Part shown: positions 1 through 7,396 of the stretch, one piece after another
Numbering within the stretch: the first letter of the stretch is position 1
Layout: every line of letters begins with the position of its first letter
NCBI RefSeq assembly: GCF_042651425.1
Contig: NZ_JBHSCW010000010.1
Coordinates: forward strand, 62,001 to 126,000
Reading direction: 5' to 3'
From: Fodinicurvata halophila
Lineage (GTDB): Bacteria; Pseudomonadota; Alphaproteobacteria; Kiloniellales; DSM-21159
Length of the DNA: 64,000 nt
Program-made: the position numbers and the translations under genes
Notes under the pieces: model-generated
Databases searched by the model: none
The model's input: the letters and a program-made list of their open reading frames with translations, nothing else
Told to the model about the DNA's origin: nothing

Positions 1-22
1 CCTGGAGGTCCTGCCGGAGAGG

Positions 23-892
23 TCAGTGAGCCATGAAGACAGGAAGCGCCGCGCTGTTCAAGACCGTTTGCGTGGCTCCGCCCAGCAGGAATTCACGCAA
101 CCGGCTGTGCCCGTAGGCCCCCATCACCAGCATCTCGCCATGGACCTCGCTGGTTTCCGCCAGCAGGCTTTCCCCGGCTGAGGAGAGGATCTCGGTGCGC
201 CGGGCCTCGGCACGTATGCCATGGCGCTGCAGGTAGAAGACCAGGTCCTGAGGGTCTGTCTCCTCGTCCTCCTTGCGGACCAGGCTGATCACCGTGACCT
301 GCTCGGCCATCCTGAGGAACGGCAGGGCGTTCCGCGCCGCTTTGGCCGATTGTCCACCGCCGTCCCAGGCGACGACCACATGCCGTCCGAAGGAGTCGCT
401 GGTGCCGGGGGGGAGCAGCAGGATCGGCCGGCCCGCGCTGAACAGAACGGCCTCCAGCGCCGGGGTATAGGCCGAGTCACGGTCCTCCGAGGGGCGACCC
501 ATGAAGACCATGTCGAAGAGCAGGGCGTGGCGCGACAGGACGTCGTCCTCGTTGCCCTCCACGCTTTTCCAGCCGGCATTGAACCCGCGCATGCCGGCCA
601 GCTCCCTTGCCTCCTTCGGCTCCACGCCGGCTTCCCGGCACTGGGCTTCGAAGTAAGCGTGTGCCGTCTCGCGATACTCGCGGTTCCGCTCACGTATGTC
701 GTTCATCATCTGGTCCACCATGGCGCCCGACATGCCTTCACCCAGCAGTGGGATGCTGGAGTAGGGATCGGCCTCGATATGGAGGACTTCAACATAGGCG
801 TCGTGCTGGCGTCCCAGCCGGAAGGCGGCCTTCAGGACGTCGGCGGTGTTCTCGCTGCCGTCCGCGACGGCAAGGATGGCTGCGATGGACAT
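23..892 (-). CDS. Two-domain universal stress protein (UspA family)
   Basis: The product is 289 aa with two tandem Usp alpha/beta domains. The N-terminal half begins SIAAILAVADGSENT. The C-terminal half runs from about residue 170 (HVVVAWDGGGQSAKAARNAL) and ends in the G-x2-G-x9-G-S/T type nucleotide signature, seen as VMGAYGHSRLREFLLGGATQ. The second domain therefore looks able to bind ATP; the first is more degenerate. UspA proteins are cytoplasmic stress proteins with no fixed reaction. The start is the ATG at 892. The upstream gene on this strand ends 138 bases away, so it is probably transcribed alone. The family call is firm; the specific role is unknown. Confidence 0.9.
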   Translation of the reverse strand: MSIAAILAVADGSENTADVLKAAFRLGRQHDAYVEVLHIEADPYSSIPLLGEGMSGAMVDQMMNDIRERNREYRETAHAYFEAQCREAGVEPKEARELAGMRGFNAGWKSVEGNEDDVLSRHALLFDMVFMGRPSEDRDSAYTPALEAVLFSAGRPILLLPPGTSDSFGRHVVVAWDGGGQSAKAARNALPFLRMAEQVTVISLVRKEDEETDPQDLVFYLQRHGIRAEARRTEILSSAGESLLAETSEVHGEMLVMGAYGHSRLREFLLGGATQTVLNSAALPVFMAH

Positions 893-1030
893 GATCCTAA
901 CCTCGCCTGCAACTGTTTGTGTTCTCTGGCATTATATATGAAGTACATGCCGGGCTGGGAACGAAAATCCAGATGCATCTGCGCCACTTCGGCGCAGGTT
1001 GGGCTCCTGGCCAAATCGGCTGAATCACCA

Positions 1031-1933
1031 TCACTCGTAGATGGGCCCTTCCTCGGAGAGGATATGCGGATCCTGGTGTATCAGCACCTCCGCGCCGGGA
1101 AACAGCGTCTGTAGCTCGGCCTCGATGGTGTCGGCAATGGCATGGGCCCGGTAGAGGGTCATGGAACCGTCGATTTCCAGGTGCAGCTGGATGAAGGTCT
1201 GCTGGCCCGAACTTCGGGTTTTCAGATCATGGACGCCCAGCACGTCGGAGTGGCCGCGTACCAACTCGAGGATCCGCTCGCGTTCGCTGTCGGGCAGTTC
1301 GCGGTCCATCAGGATGTCCAGGGCCGAGCGCGCGATCTTCCAGGCGCTGCGCAGCAGGATCGCGGCGATACCGAGCGCGATGATCGGGTCCGCGAGCGTC
1401 CAGCCGAGATAGATGGCAAGCACGAGCGCCAGGATGACGGCAGCGTTCATCAGCAGATCGCTGAGGTAGTGCAGGGCATCGGCGCCGATGGCGATCGAGC
1501 CGGTCTGGCGCACCACCTGACGCTGGAAGCTCGTCAGACCGAGAGTGACAATGATCGAGACCAGCATAACGGAGATACCCCAGACTCCGTGTTCGGGGGC
1601 CTGGGGCGTCACCAACCGGCTCACGGCCTCCGCGATGAGGAAGAGGGCCGAGCCGGTGACCAACCCGGCCTGGGCCAGGGCCGAGAGGGATTCGATCTTG
1701 CCGTGACCGAAACGATGATCGGCATCCGCCGGGATCAGCGACTGGCGGACGGCCAGCAGGGTCATGACCGAGGCGGCCGCGTCCAGCAGGGAATCCACAA
1801 GGCTGGAGAGCAGCGCCACGGAATCGGTGACCTGCCAGGCCACGATCTTGAGCAGGATCAGGCCGAACGCCGTGGCAACCGAGGCATAGGTGGCCCAGCG
1901 CATCAGCCGGGCCTTGCGTTGCGGTGCGATCAT
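1031..1933 (-). CDS. Cation diffusion facilitator (CDF) family metal transporter
   Basis: The protein is 300 aa from the ATG at 1933; the frame is open further upstream but that part overlaps pdxH and has no transporter features. It has about six membrane segments and the paired HxxxD-type metal site: SLVDSLLDAAASVMTL in TM2 and GADALHYLSDLLMNAAVI in TM5. A cytoplasmic C-terminal domain (about residues 205-300) ends in HQDPH, typical of the CDF dimerisation domain. The family exports Zn, Fe, Mn or Co out of the cytoplasm in exchange for protons. The TM2 site reads S-LVDSLLD and the TM5 site HYLSD, an arrangement closer to iron/manganese-type (FieF-like) members than zinc ones, but I cannot fix the metal. 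It lies 43 bases downstream of pdxH on the same strand. Confidence 0.9.
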   Translation of the reverse strand: MIAPQRKARLMRWATYASVATAFGLILLKIVAWQVTDSVALLSSLVDSLLDAAASVMTLLAVRQSLIPADADHRFGHGKIESLSALAQAGLVTGSALFLIAEAVSRLVTPQAPEHGVWGISVMLVSIIVTLGLTSFQRQVVRQTGSIAIGADALHYLSDLLMNAAVILALVLAIYLGWTLADPIIALGIAAILLRSAWKIARSALDILMDRELPDSERERILELVRGHSDVLGVHDLKTRSSGQQTFIQLHLEIDGSMTLYRAHAIADTIEAELQTLFPGAEVLIHQDPHILSEEGPIYE

Positions 1934-1976
1934 CGCCTCCTGCTCTCCGTGAGGTGGGATCCTGTGCGACGCCGGA

Positions 1977-2579
1977 TCAGGGGTAGAGGCGCTCCGTGGT
2001 CCAGCTCTCGCCCTCGCGATGATAGACGATCCGGGTGTGCAGGCGGAAGGCGCCTTCCTCCCAGAACTCGATCCGTTGCGGCACAACGCGGAAGCCAGAC
2101 CAGTGAGGCGGTCGCGGCACCTTGCCCACGGCATACTTGGCGGTCATGGCCGCCACGCGTTTTTCCAGGGCGTAGCGGCTTTCCAGCGGGCGCGACTGGT
2201 CCGAGGCCCAGGCGCCGATCTGGCTCTGGCGCGGCCGGCTGGCGAAATAGGCATCGGCTTCCTCGGCCGGAACCTGTTCGACATCGCCTTCGATGCGCAC
2301 CTGGCGACGCAGGGATTTCCAGTGGAACAGCAGGGCCGCCTTGGGAGTCTGCAGCAGCTGTTCGCCCTTGCGGCTTTCATAGTTGGTATAGAAGACAAAG
2401 CCTTGGGAATCGAAGTCCTTGAGCAGGACCATGCGCGCCGATGGCATGCCGTCCGCACCCACCGTGGCGAGGCACATGGCATTGGGATCGTTGGGTTCCT
2501 TGTCCTCGGCGGCCTCCATCCAGCGCCCGAAGAGCGCGAATGGGTCCTGGCCGGACGCGTCAAGTGAAGGCTCTGTCAT
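1977..2579 (-). CDS. pdxH: Pyridoxamine 5'-phosphate oxidase
   Basis: PdxH oxidises pyridoxamine- or pyridoxine-5'-phosphate to pyridoxal 5'-phosphate with FMN, the last step of PLP synthesis and salvage. The 200 aa product begins at ATG 2579 (TEPSLDASGQDPFALF) and has the usual family length. Visible motifs are MVLLKDFDSQGFVFYTNYES (FMN-binding), the SRPRQSQIGAWASDQSRP substrate loop and the C-terminal EFWEEGAFRLHTR plus W-x5-L-x-P ending, which are diagnostic. An upstream in-frame ATG at 2630 would add 17 residues of low-complexity sequence and is less likely. The CDF transporter follows after a 43-base gap and may be cotranscribed. Confidence 0.96.
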   Translation of the reverse strand: MTEPSLDASGQDPFALFGRWMEAAEDKEPNDPNAMCLATVGADGMPSARMVLLKDFDSQGFVFYTNYESRKGEQLLQTPKAALLFHWKSLRRQVRIEGDVEQVPAEEADAYFASRPRQSQIGAWASDQSRPLESRYALEKRVAAMTAKYAVGKVPRPPHWSGFRVVPQRIEFWEEGAFRLHTRIVYHREGESWTTERLYP

Positions 2580-2788
2580 ACCGGTTGCATCTCGTCCTGC
2601 AAGGGGTCGCGGCGAAAGCGACGAAGGCACATGCGAGCCTGAAAACTCTCACAACACAGGCACGCGTGAAAAACCTACAATATCCGCAAGATAGAACAAG
2701 GCCATCCTCATGCCTAAATCTTGCCTTGAGATGGCCTTATGCATTCACGATGTACTTGCGTCAGGTAGATTTTGGAACAAGGGGAAAG

Positions 2789-3280
2789 ATGATGTACAAG
2801 AAGCTTCTCTGCGCATTGGCCATGGCAGCCGCCCTGGTGGTGGCAGGCTGCCAGCAAGGGCAGGGCCCGGGCACCAAGCAGACCGTTGGTGGCCTGGGTG
2901 GTGCTGCGTTGGGTGGCTTGGCCGGCTCGCAGATTGCCAAGGACAGTTCCTCCAGCACGCGCGCATTCGCGACAGGCCTGGGTGCTGTCATCGGCCTGAT
3001 CGCCGGCAGCGAGATCGGCAAGTCCCTGGACGAAGCCGATCGCCAGCGTGCTGCACAAGCCCAGCAGCAGGCCGCGCAGGCGCCGATGGGTGAGCAGATC
3101 ACCTGGAACAATCCGAACAGCGGCAACTACGGCAGCTATACGCCCGTGCGGGATGGTCGCACGGACGATGGGCGTTATTGCCGCGAGTTCAGGGAAACCG
3201 TGACCATAGACGGCCAGACGGAAACGGCCACGGGCATCGCCTGCCGCCAACAGGACGGAACCTGGCGCATCCAGCAGTAG
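2789..3280 (+). CDS. 17 kDa surface antigen-family lipoprotein with glycine zipper
   Basis: The protein is 163 aa from ATG 2789 or 162 from the adjacent ATG 2792; the GGGGA at 2781-2785 is better spaced for 2792. It has a lipoprotein signal with lipobox LVVAGC, so Cys20 or so should be lipidated and the protein carried to the outer membrane. Next is a glycine-zipper stretch (GGLGGAALGGLAGSQIA, then GLGAVIGLIAGSEIG) and an Ala/Gln linker. The C-terminal domain YCREFRETVTIDGQ...GIACRQQDGTW is the hallmark of the rickettsial 17 kDa antigen/SlyB-related family. Its role is envelope structure; no enzymatic function is known. Confidence 0.88.
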   Translation: MMYKKLLCALAMAAALVVAGCQQGQGPGTKQTVGGLGGAALGGLAGSQIAKDSSSSTRAFATGLGAVIGLIAGSEIGKSLDEADRQRAAQAQQQAAQAPMGEQITWNNPNSGNYGSYTPVRDGRTDDGRYCREFRETVTIDGQTETATGIACRQQDGTWRIQQ

Positions 3281-3391
3281 CAATACGCGACGACGCTGCC
3301 TATATCCTGCAACGGGCCCGTTGTGCAGTCGCAAGACCTGCATGGCGGGTCCGTGGGGGTATAATGTCAGACAGACAGTCAGCGGTAGTCC

Positions 3392-4312
3392 ATGAAAGAT
3401 CTTTACAGCGTTCTGGGGCTGAAGCGCGGCGCCAGCAGCGAAGAAATAAAAAGCGCCTACAGAAAGCTTGCCAAGAAGCTGCATCCGGACCTGAATCCGG
3501 GTGACAGCAAGACGGAACAGCAGTTCAAGGACGTCAGCCAGGCCTACGCGATTCTCTCCGATCCCGAGAAGCGCAAGCGCTATGACGCCGGAGAGATCGA
3601 CGCCAGCGGAAACGAGACCGCCCGCGGCGGCTTCTACAGGAGCTCCGCCAGCCAGGGCGGCGGCAAGTACAGCCATTTCGACTTCGGCGACGAGGCCGAC
3701 CTGGGGGATATCTTCTCAGACCTCTTCGGGCGCGGCTTTTCGCGCAAGGAGAAGGGGCGCACCTTCCGTCAGCGCGGCACCGATATCTCCTATCGCCTGT
3801 CGGTGGGATTCCTGGAGGCCGTCAACGGCGCGCGCAAGCGCATCCAGCTGGGAGAGGGGCGGACACTGGACGTCAATATCCCGCCCGGCACGGAGGATGG
3901 CCAGACGCTGCGCCTGAAGGGGCAGGGCCTTGGCGGCATGGGGGGTGCGCCGGCCGGCGATGCCTATATCGAGATCCAGGTGCAGCCGCATCCCCATTTC
4001 GAGCGCCATGGCAGCGACATACATCTGGATTTGCCCGTCAGTCTTTCGGAGGCGGTGCTGGGAGCAAGTATCCCGGTGCCGACCGTGGAAGGGAAGGTGA
4101 CCATGAAGATCCCGCCGGGATCCAACAGCGGCTCCACGCTGCGCCTGAAGGGCAAGGGCATGCCGGCCCGGCGCGGCGGGCAGCGTGGCGACCAGTACGT
4201 GAAGCTGAAGGTCATGCTACCGGAGAAGCCGGATTCCGAACTGAAGGACTTCATTTCCGAATGGTCGAAAAAGCATTCCTACAATCCCCGGGCCAAGGCC
4301 GGACTGGTGTAG
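3392..4312 (+). CDS. cbpA: CbpA-type DnaJ co-chaperone
   Basis: The protein is 306 aa. A J domain occupies residues 1-70 with the HPD tripeptide in KKLHPDLNPG, which stimulates DnaK ATPase. A Gly/Ser/Phe-rich linker follows to about residue 125 (ending near LFGRGFSRKEKG). Two C-terminal client-binding domains come next (ISYRLSVGFLEAVNGARKRI and HPHFERHGSDIHLDLPVSLS). There is no CxxCxGxG zinc finger, so this is the CbpA class rather than DnaJ proper. The next gene starts within 30 bases and encodes a CbpM-like partner, which supports the call. The symbol is by family resemblance. Confidence 0.88.
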   Translation: MKDLYSVLGLKRGASSEEIKSAYRKLAKKLHPDLNPGDSKTEQQFKDVSQAYAILSDPEKRKRYDAGEIDASGNETARGGFYRSSASQGGGKYSHFDFGDEADLGDIFSDLFGRGFSRKEKGRTFRQRGTDISYRLSVGFLEAVNGARKRIQLGEGRTLDVNIPPGTEDGQTLRLKGQGLGGMGGAPAGDAYIEIQVQPHPHFERHGSDIHLDLPVSLSEAVLGASIPVPTVEGKVTMKIPPGSNSGSTLRLKGKGMPARRGGQRGDQYVKLKVMLPEKPDSELKDFISEWSKKHSYNPRAKAGLV

Positions 4313-4325
4313 GAGGGCCGAATGC

Positions 4326-4335
4326 AAGGAGGTGA
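4326..4335 (+). promoter_or_regulatory. Strong Shine-Dalgarno fixing the GTG start of the CbpM-like gene
   Basis: AAGGAGGTGA is a near-perfect match to the anti-16S consensus and lies seven bases before GTG 4340. An ATG at 4322 is in the same frame but would make the ribosome site part of the coding region, so GTG 4340 is the better start. Confidence 0.8.
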
Positions 4336-4339
4336 CGCC

Positions 4340-4687
4340 GTGCCTTTGACCTTGCAGGACATCGTCGAGCAGACTCGTGCCGCCGGGCTGGAGATCAGTG
4401 AAACCGAGGTGCGTAGCTACGTGTCGGAAAACTGGGTGCTGGCCGAAGTTCGAGAGGACACCTACTACTTCGACGAGGCCGATGCGGCGCGCGTGAAGCT
4501 GATCGTCGAACTCAAGCGCGACATGGCCGTCAATGACGAGGCGGTTCCGGTGATTCTCAATCTCCTCGACCAGCTCTACGGCATGCGCGAGGTGCTGGAG
4601 GATATCGGGCTGGCCGTTGAGCGCCTGCCGCCCTCCCTGCGGCGGGAGCTGGAGGATTGCCTGGCCCGCGTGCCCGGCAAGTCCTGA
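4340..4687 (+). CDS. CbpM-like co-chaperone modulator
   Basis: A 115 aa protein from GTG 4340 (MPLTLQDIVEQ after initiation). The N-terminal half resembles a MerR-type winged helix (YVSENWVLAEVREDTYYFDEADAARVKLIVELKRDM) and the C-terminal half is helical with hydrophobic repeats (PVILNLLDQLYGMREVLE). This matches the CbpM/YccV-type inhibitors that bind the J domain of CbpA and block its use of DnaK. Placement directly after a cbpA-like gene in a probable two-gene operon is the main support. It could instead be a DNA-binding MerR-like regulator. The sequence match to CbpM is by pattern and length, not alignment. Confidence 0.7.
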   Translation: MPLTLQDIVEQTRAAGLEISETEVRSYVSENWVLAEVREDTYYFDEADAARVKLIVELKRDMAVNDEAVPVILNLLDQLYGMREVLEDIGLAVERLPPSLRRELEDCLARVPGKS

Positions 4688-4908
4688 TCGCGGCGAAGCC
4701 GGACAGGGGCTGAGCCCTGTTCCTGGCCGCTCCGGGTGTGTACGTCTTCACGCGCGCCACGACAGGGTGTTCCGCCCCTTACCGAAGATCCCTGCGGGGC
4801 CCCAGGAAAATCACTTGCCGTTCCCGTCCACGGGCGAAGAATGGCATGATGCGGTTCGAAGTGAGGTGCAAAGGCACGGCCGCGAAGCACGAGAAAGGGG
4901 CAGGGGAC

Positions 4909-6711
4909 ATGGCGGACGCCGGCATTGCGCAAACAATCGGACCCGCGGTGGTTCTGCTCGGCTCCGCCGTGATCGCCGTACCGCTGTTCCGAAAACTGGG
5001 CCTGGGATCGGTCCTGGGCTACTTCGCCGGCGGGCTGCTGGTCGGCCCCTCGATCCTGGGCATCTTCACGCACCCCGACACCATCCTGCATATCTCCGAG
5101 CTGGGCGTGGTGATGTTCCTGTTCCTGATCGGACTCGAGATGCGCCCGCACAAGCTTTGGGCCCTGCGCGCGCAGATCTTCGGCCTCGGCCTGGCCCAGG
5201 TCGTGGTGTGTACGGCCCTGCTCACCGGGGCGGGGATGGTCCTTGGCCTGCCGCCGGTGATCGCCTTCATCGCCGGCGCGGGCTTCGTTCTCTCCTCGAC
5301 CGCCGTGATCATGTCCGTCCTGCAGGAGCGGGGAGAGCTGGCCAGTCGCCAGGGCCAGCAGGGGGTGTCGATCCTGTTGCTGGAGGATCTCATGATCGTG
5401 CCCCTGCTGGCGATCGTCGCCTTCCTTGGGGCACTGTCTGCCGGCGGCGAGGCGAACGGCATCGATGCCGTCTCGATTCTTGTTGCCGTTGGCGCCCTCG
5501 CCCTAGTGATCGCAGCCGGACACTGGCTGCTCGACCCCTTCTTTGCCCTGCTGGCCCGGGCGCGCACCACGGAGGTGCTGACGGCGGGTGCCCTGCTCGT
5601 CGTGCTGGGCGCGGCCCTGTTGATGGAGGTGAGCGGGCTGTCCATGGCCATGGGCGCCTTCCTGGCCGGCGTCATGCTTTCGGGCTCCAGTTACCGCCAT
5701 CAGATCCAGGCGGATATCGAGCCCTTCAAGGGCCTGCTGATGGGGCTTTTCTTCCTGGCTGTGGGCATGTCCCTCGACCTTGGGCTGGTGGTTTCCGAAT
5801 GGCGCATGATCCTGGCGCTGCTCGTCCTCTTTGTCGTGGTGAAGGCCGTCGGCATCTACGGCGTTGCCCGGGTCTTCGGTGCCACCAATCGGCAGGGTCT
5901 GCGCCGGGTTGCGCTGTTCGCACAGGGCGGTGAATTCGCCTTCGTTCTGTATTCCGCGGCCGCCAGCGAGGGCGTTATCGGTGCCAGCGAGAATGCGGTC
6001 TTTTCCAGCGTCATCATTCTCTCGATGGCCTTCACGCCGCTTGTCCTGCTGGCGGCGGACCGCTGGCTGAAGGGCGATGCCGTTTCCACGGACGGCGTCG
6101 AGGCACCGGAGGGGCTCAAGGGCCGGATCCTGATGATCGGCTTCGGGCGCTTCGGGCAGATCGCCTCGCAGCTGCTGCTGGCTCAGAGCGTGAACGTCTC
6201 GCTGATCGACAACGATCCGGATCGCATTCGCGAGGCCAGGAAGTTCGGGTTCACGGTCTATTACGGGGACGGAAGTCGCCTTGATATACTGCGCCAGTCG
6301 GGTGCCGATACCGCAGACATCGTCATGGTCTGCGTCGACGATCGCAGGGCGGCGGATCGCATCGTCGAACTGGTGAGACAGGAGTTTCCCGCCTGCCGCC
6401 TGCTCGTGCGATCCTATGACCGCGGCCATGCGATCACCCTGCGCAAGGCGGGGGTGGACTTCGAGATGCGCGAGACCTTCGAGTCCGCCCTGGCCTTCGG
6501 AGGCGCCGGCCTGCGTGCGCTCAGCATGACCGCTCTCGACGTCGGCGAGGTGACGGCCGATATTCGTCAGCGCGATGCCGAACGGCTGGAAGCCCAGGTG
6601 CAGGGTGGCATGCAGGCGGGCGGCGACAAACTGCATGTGGCCCCCCGTCCCGAACCGTTGATCACGCCGCGAAGCAAGGCGGCAAGAGCTGACTCAAGGA
6701 GTGACCAATGA
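4909..6711 (+). CDS. Kef-type monovalent cation:proton antiporter (CPA2) with TrkA-N domain
   Basis: The 600 aa protein starts at ATG 4909, preceded by an AGGGGAC ribosome site; sequence upstream in frame has no membrane character. Residues 1-385 form about 12 membrane segments of the Na+/H+ exchanger fold, including the conserved LIGLEMRPHKLW and GFVLSSTAVIM stretches. From about residue 405 a Rossmann RCK/TrkA-N domain begins (RILMIGFGRFGQIASQLL, with IDNDPDRI and GDGSRLDIL). Kef proteins release K+ and acidify the cytoplasm during electrophile stress, gated by glutathione adducts and nucleotides. The stop overlaps the start of a flavoprotein gene by four bases. KefB versus KefC cannot be decided here. 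Confidence 0.9.
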   Translation: MADAGIAQTIGPAVVLLGSAVIAVPLFRKLGLGSVLGYFAGGLLVGPSILGIFTHPDTILHISELGVVMFLFLIGLEMRPHKLWALRAQIFGLGLAQVVVCTALLTGAGMVLGLPPVIAFIAGAGFVLSSTAVIMSVLQERGELASRQGQQGVSILLLEDLMIVPLLAIVAFLGALSAGGEANGIDAVSILVAVGALALVIAAGHWLLDPFFALLARARTTEVLTAGALLVVLGAALLMEVSGLSMAMGAFLAGVMLSGSSYRHQIQADIEPFKGLLMGLFFLAVGMSLDLGLVVSEWRMILALLVLFVVVKAVGIYGVARVFGATNRQGLRRVALFAQGGEFAFVLYSAAASEGVIGASENAVFSSVIILSMAFTPLVLLAADRWLKGDAVSTDGVEAPEGLKGRILMIGFGRFGQIASQLLLAQSVNVSLIDNDPDRIREARKFGFTVYYGDGSRLDILRQSGADTADIVMVCVDDRRAADRIVELVRQEFPACRLLVRSYDRGHAITLRKAGVDFEMRETFESALAFGGAGLRALSMTALDVGEVTADIRQRDAERLEAQVQGGMQAGGDKLHVAPRPEPLITPRSKAARADSRSDQ

Positions 6712-7274
6712 CAAAGATTCTCGGACTGTCCGGAAGCCTCCGGAAGAACTCCTACAACACGGCCCTGCTGCGGGCGGCCGCGGCGGCCGCACCCCAGGGC
6801 GTCGAGGTCGATGTCGCCACGATCGAAGGCGTGCCGCTGTATGACGGCGACCTGGAAGAGCGTGAAGGCGTGCCCGCCGAGGTGCAGCAGCTCAAGGACC
6901 GCGTGATGGCGGCGGATGGACTGCTGCTGGTCACGCCCGAATACAACAACGGCATTCCCGGCGCGTTCAAGAACGCCATCGACTGGATGTCGCGGCCTCC
7001 GGCCGATATATCGAAGGTCTTCAAGGGGCGGCCGGTCGCGCTCATGGGTGCCTCGCCGGGCGGCTTCGGGTCCATCCTGGCCCAGAGCCACTGGCTGCCG
7101 GTGTTGCGCACGCTCAGCATGCGGCCCTGGTTCGAGGGACGCCTGATGGTCTCGCGCGCCGGCTCCGTCTTCGACGAGGAGGGCACCCTGACGGATGAGG
7201 CCCTGCGCGGGCGACTGCAGGATTTCATGGAGGGGTTCGTTGCCTTCATCGCACAGGAAAGCCGAACGTCATAA
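6708..7274 (+). CDS. NAD(P)H-dependent FMN reductase (YieF/ChrR-like), coupled to Kef
   Basis: The 188 aa flavodoxin-fold protein has the FMN-phosphate loop LSGSLRKNSYNTALL at the N-terminus and the family signature TPEYNNGIPGAFKNAIDW at residues 75-92. Members reduce quinones, chromate or azo compounds with NAD(P)H. Its ATG overlaps the antiporter stop codon (ATGA), so translation is probably coupled. In enterobacteria the KefF quinone reductase is the ancillary activator of KefC, and this gene may play the same part although it belongs to the YieF/ChrR group rather than the KefF/MdaB group. That role is inference from position. Confidence 0.87.
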   Translation: MTKILGLSGSLRKNSYNTALLRAAAAAAPQGVEVDVATIEGVPLYDGDLEEREGVPAEVQQLKDRVMAADGLLLVTPEYNNGIPGAFKNAIDWMSRPPADISKVFKGRPVALMGASPGGFGSILAQSHWLPVLRTLSMRPWFEGRLMVSRAGSVFDEEGTLTDEALRGRLQDFMEGFVAFIAQESRTS

Positions 7275-7359
7275 GAAGCAACAGAGGTGAGCGGATAGGC
7301 AAGGGCGTCGCAGCGCGTCTGTAGCGGCCCGCTCCCTATTGGCCGGATATTCCGTGGAT

Positions 7360-7377
7360 GCCGGACGAATGTCCGGC
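7360..7377. terminator. Possible bidirectional hairpin between convergent genes
   Basis: GCCGGAC and GTCCGGC form a perfect 7-bp stem with a GAAT loop in the 122-base gap between the FMN reductase and convergent pbpC. No clean T-run follows on either strand (CACCTTTTGGCATTTT lies a few bases downstream on the plus strand), so it is a weak terminator candidate only. Confidence 0.35.
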
Positions 7378-7396
7378 TCATCACCTTTTGGCATTT

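Noticed and set aside
3310..3324. CAACGGGCCCGTTG palindrome after the lipoprotein gene
   Set aside because: A perfect 14-base palindrome but with no loop or T-run; probably not a terminator and too short to call an operator.
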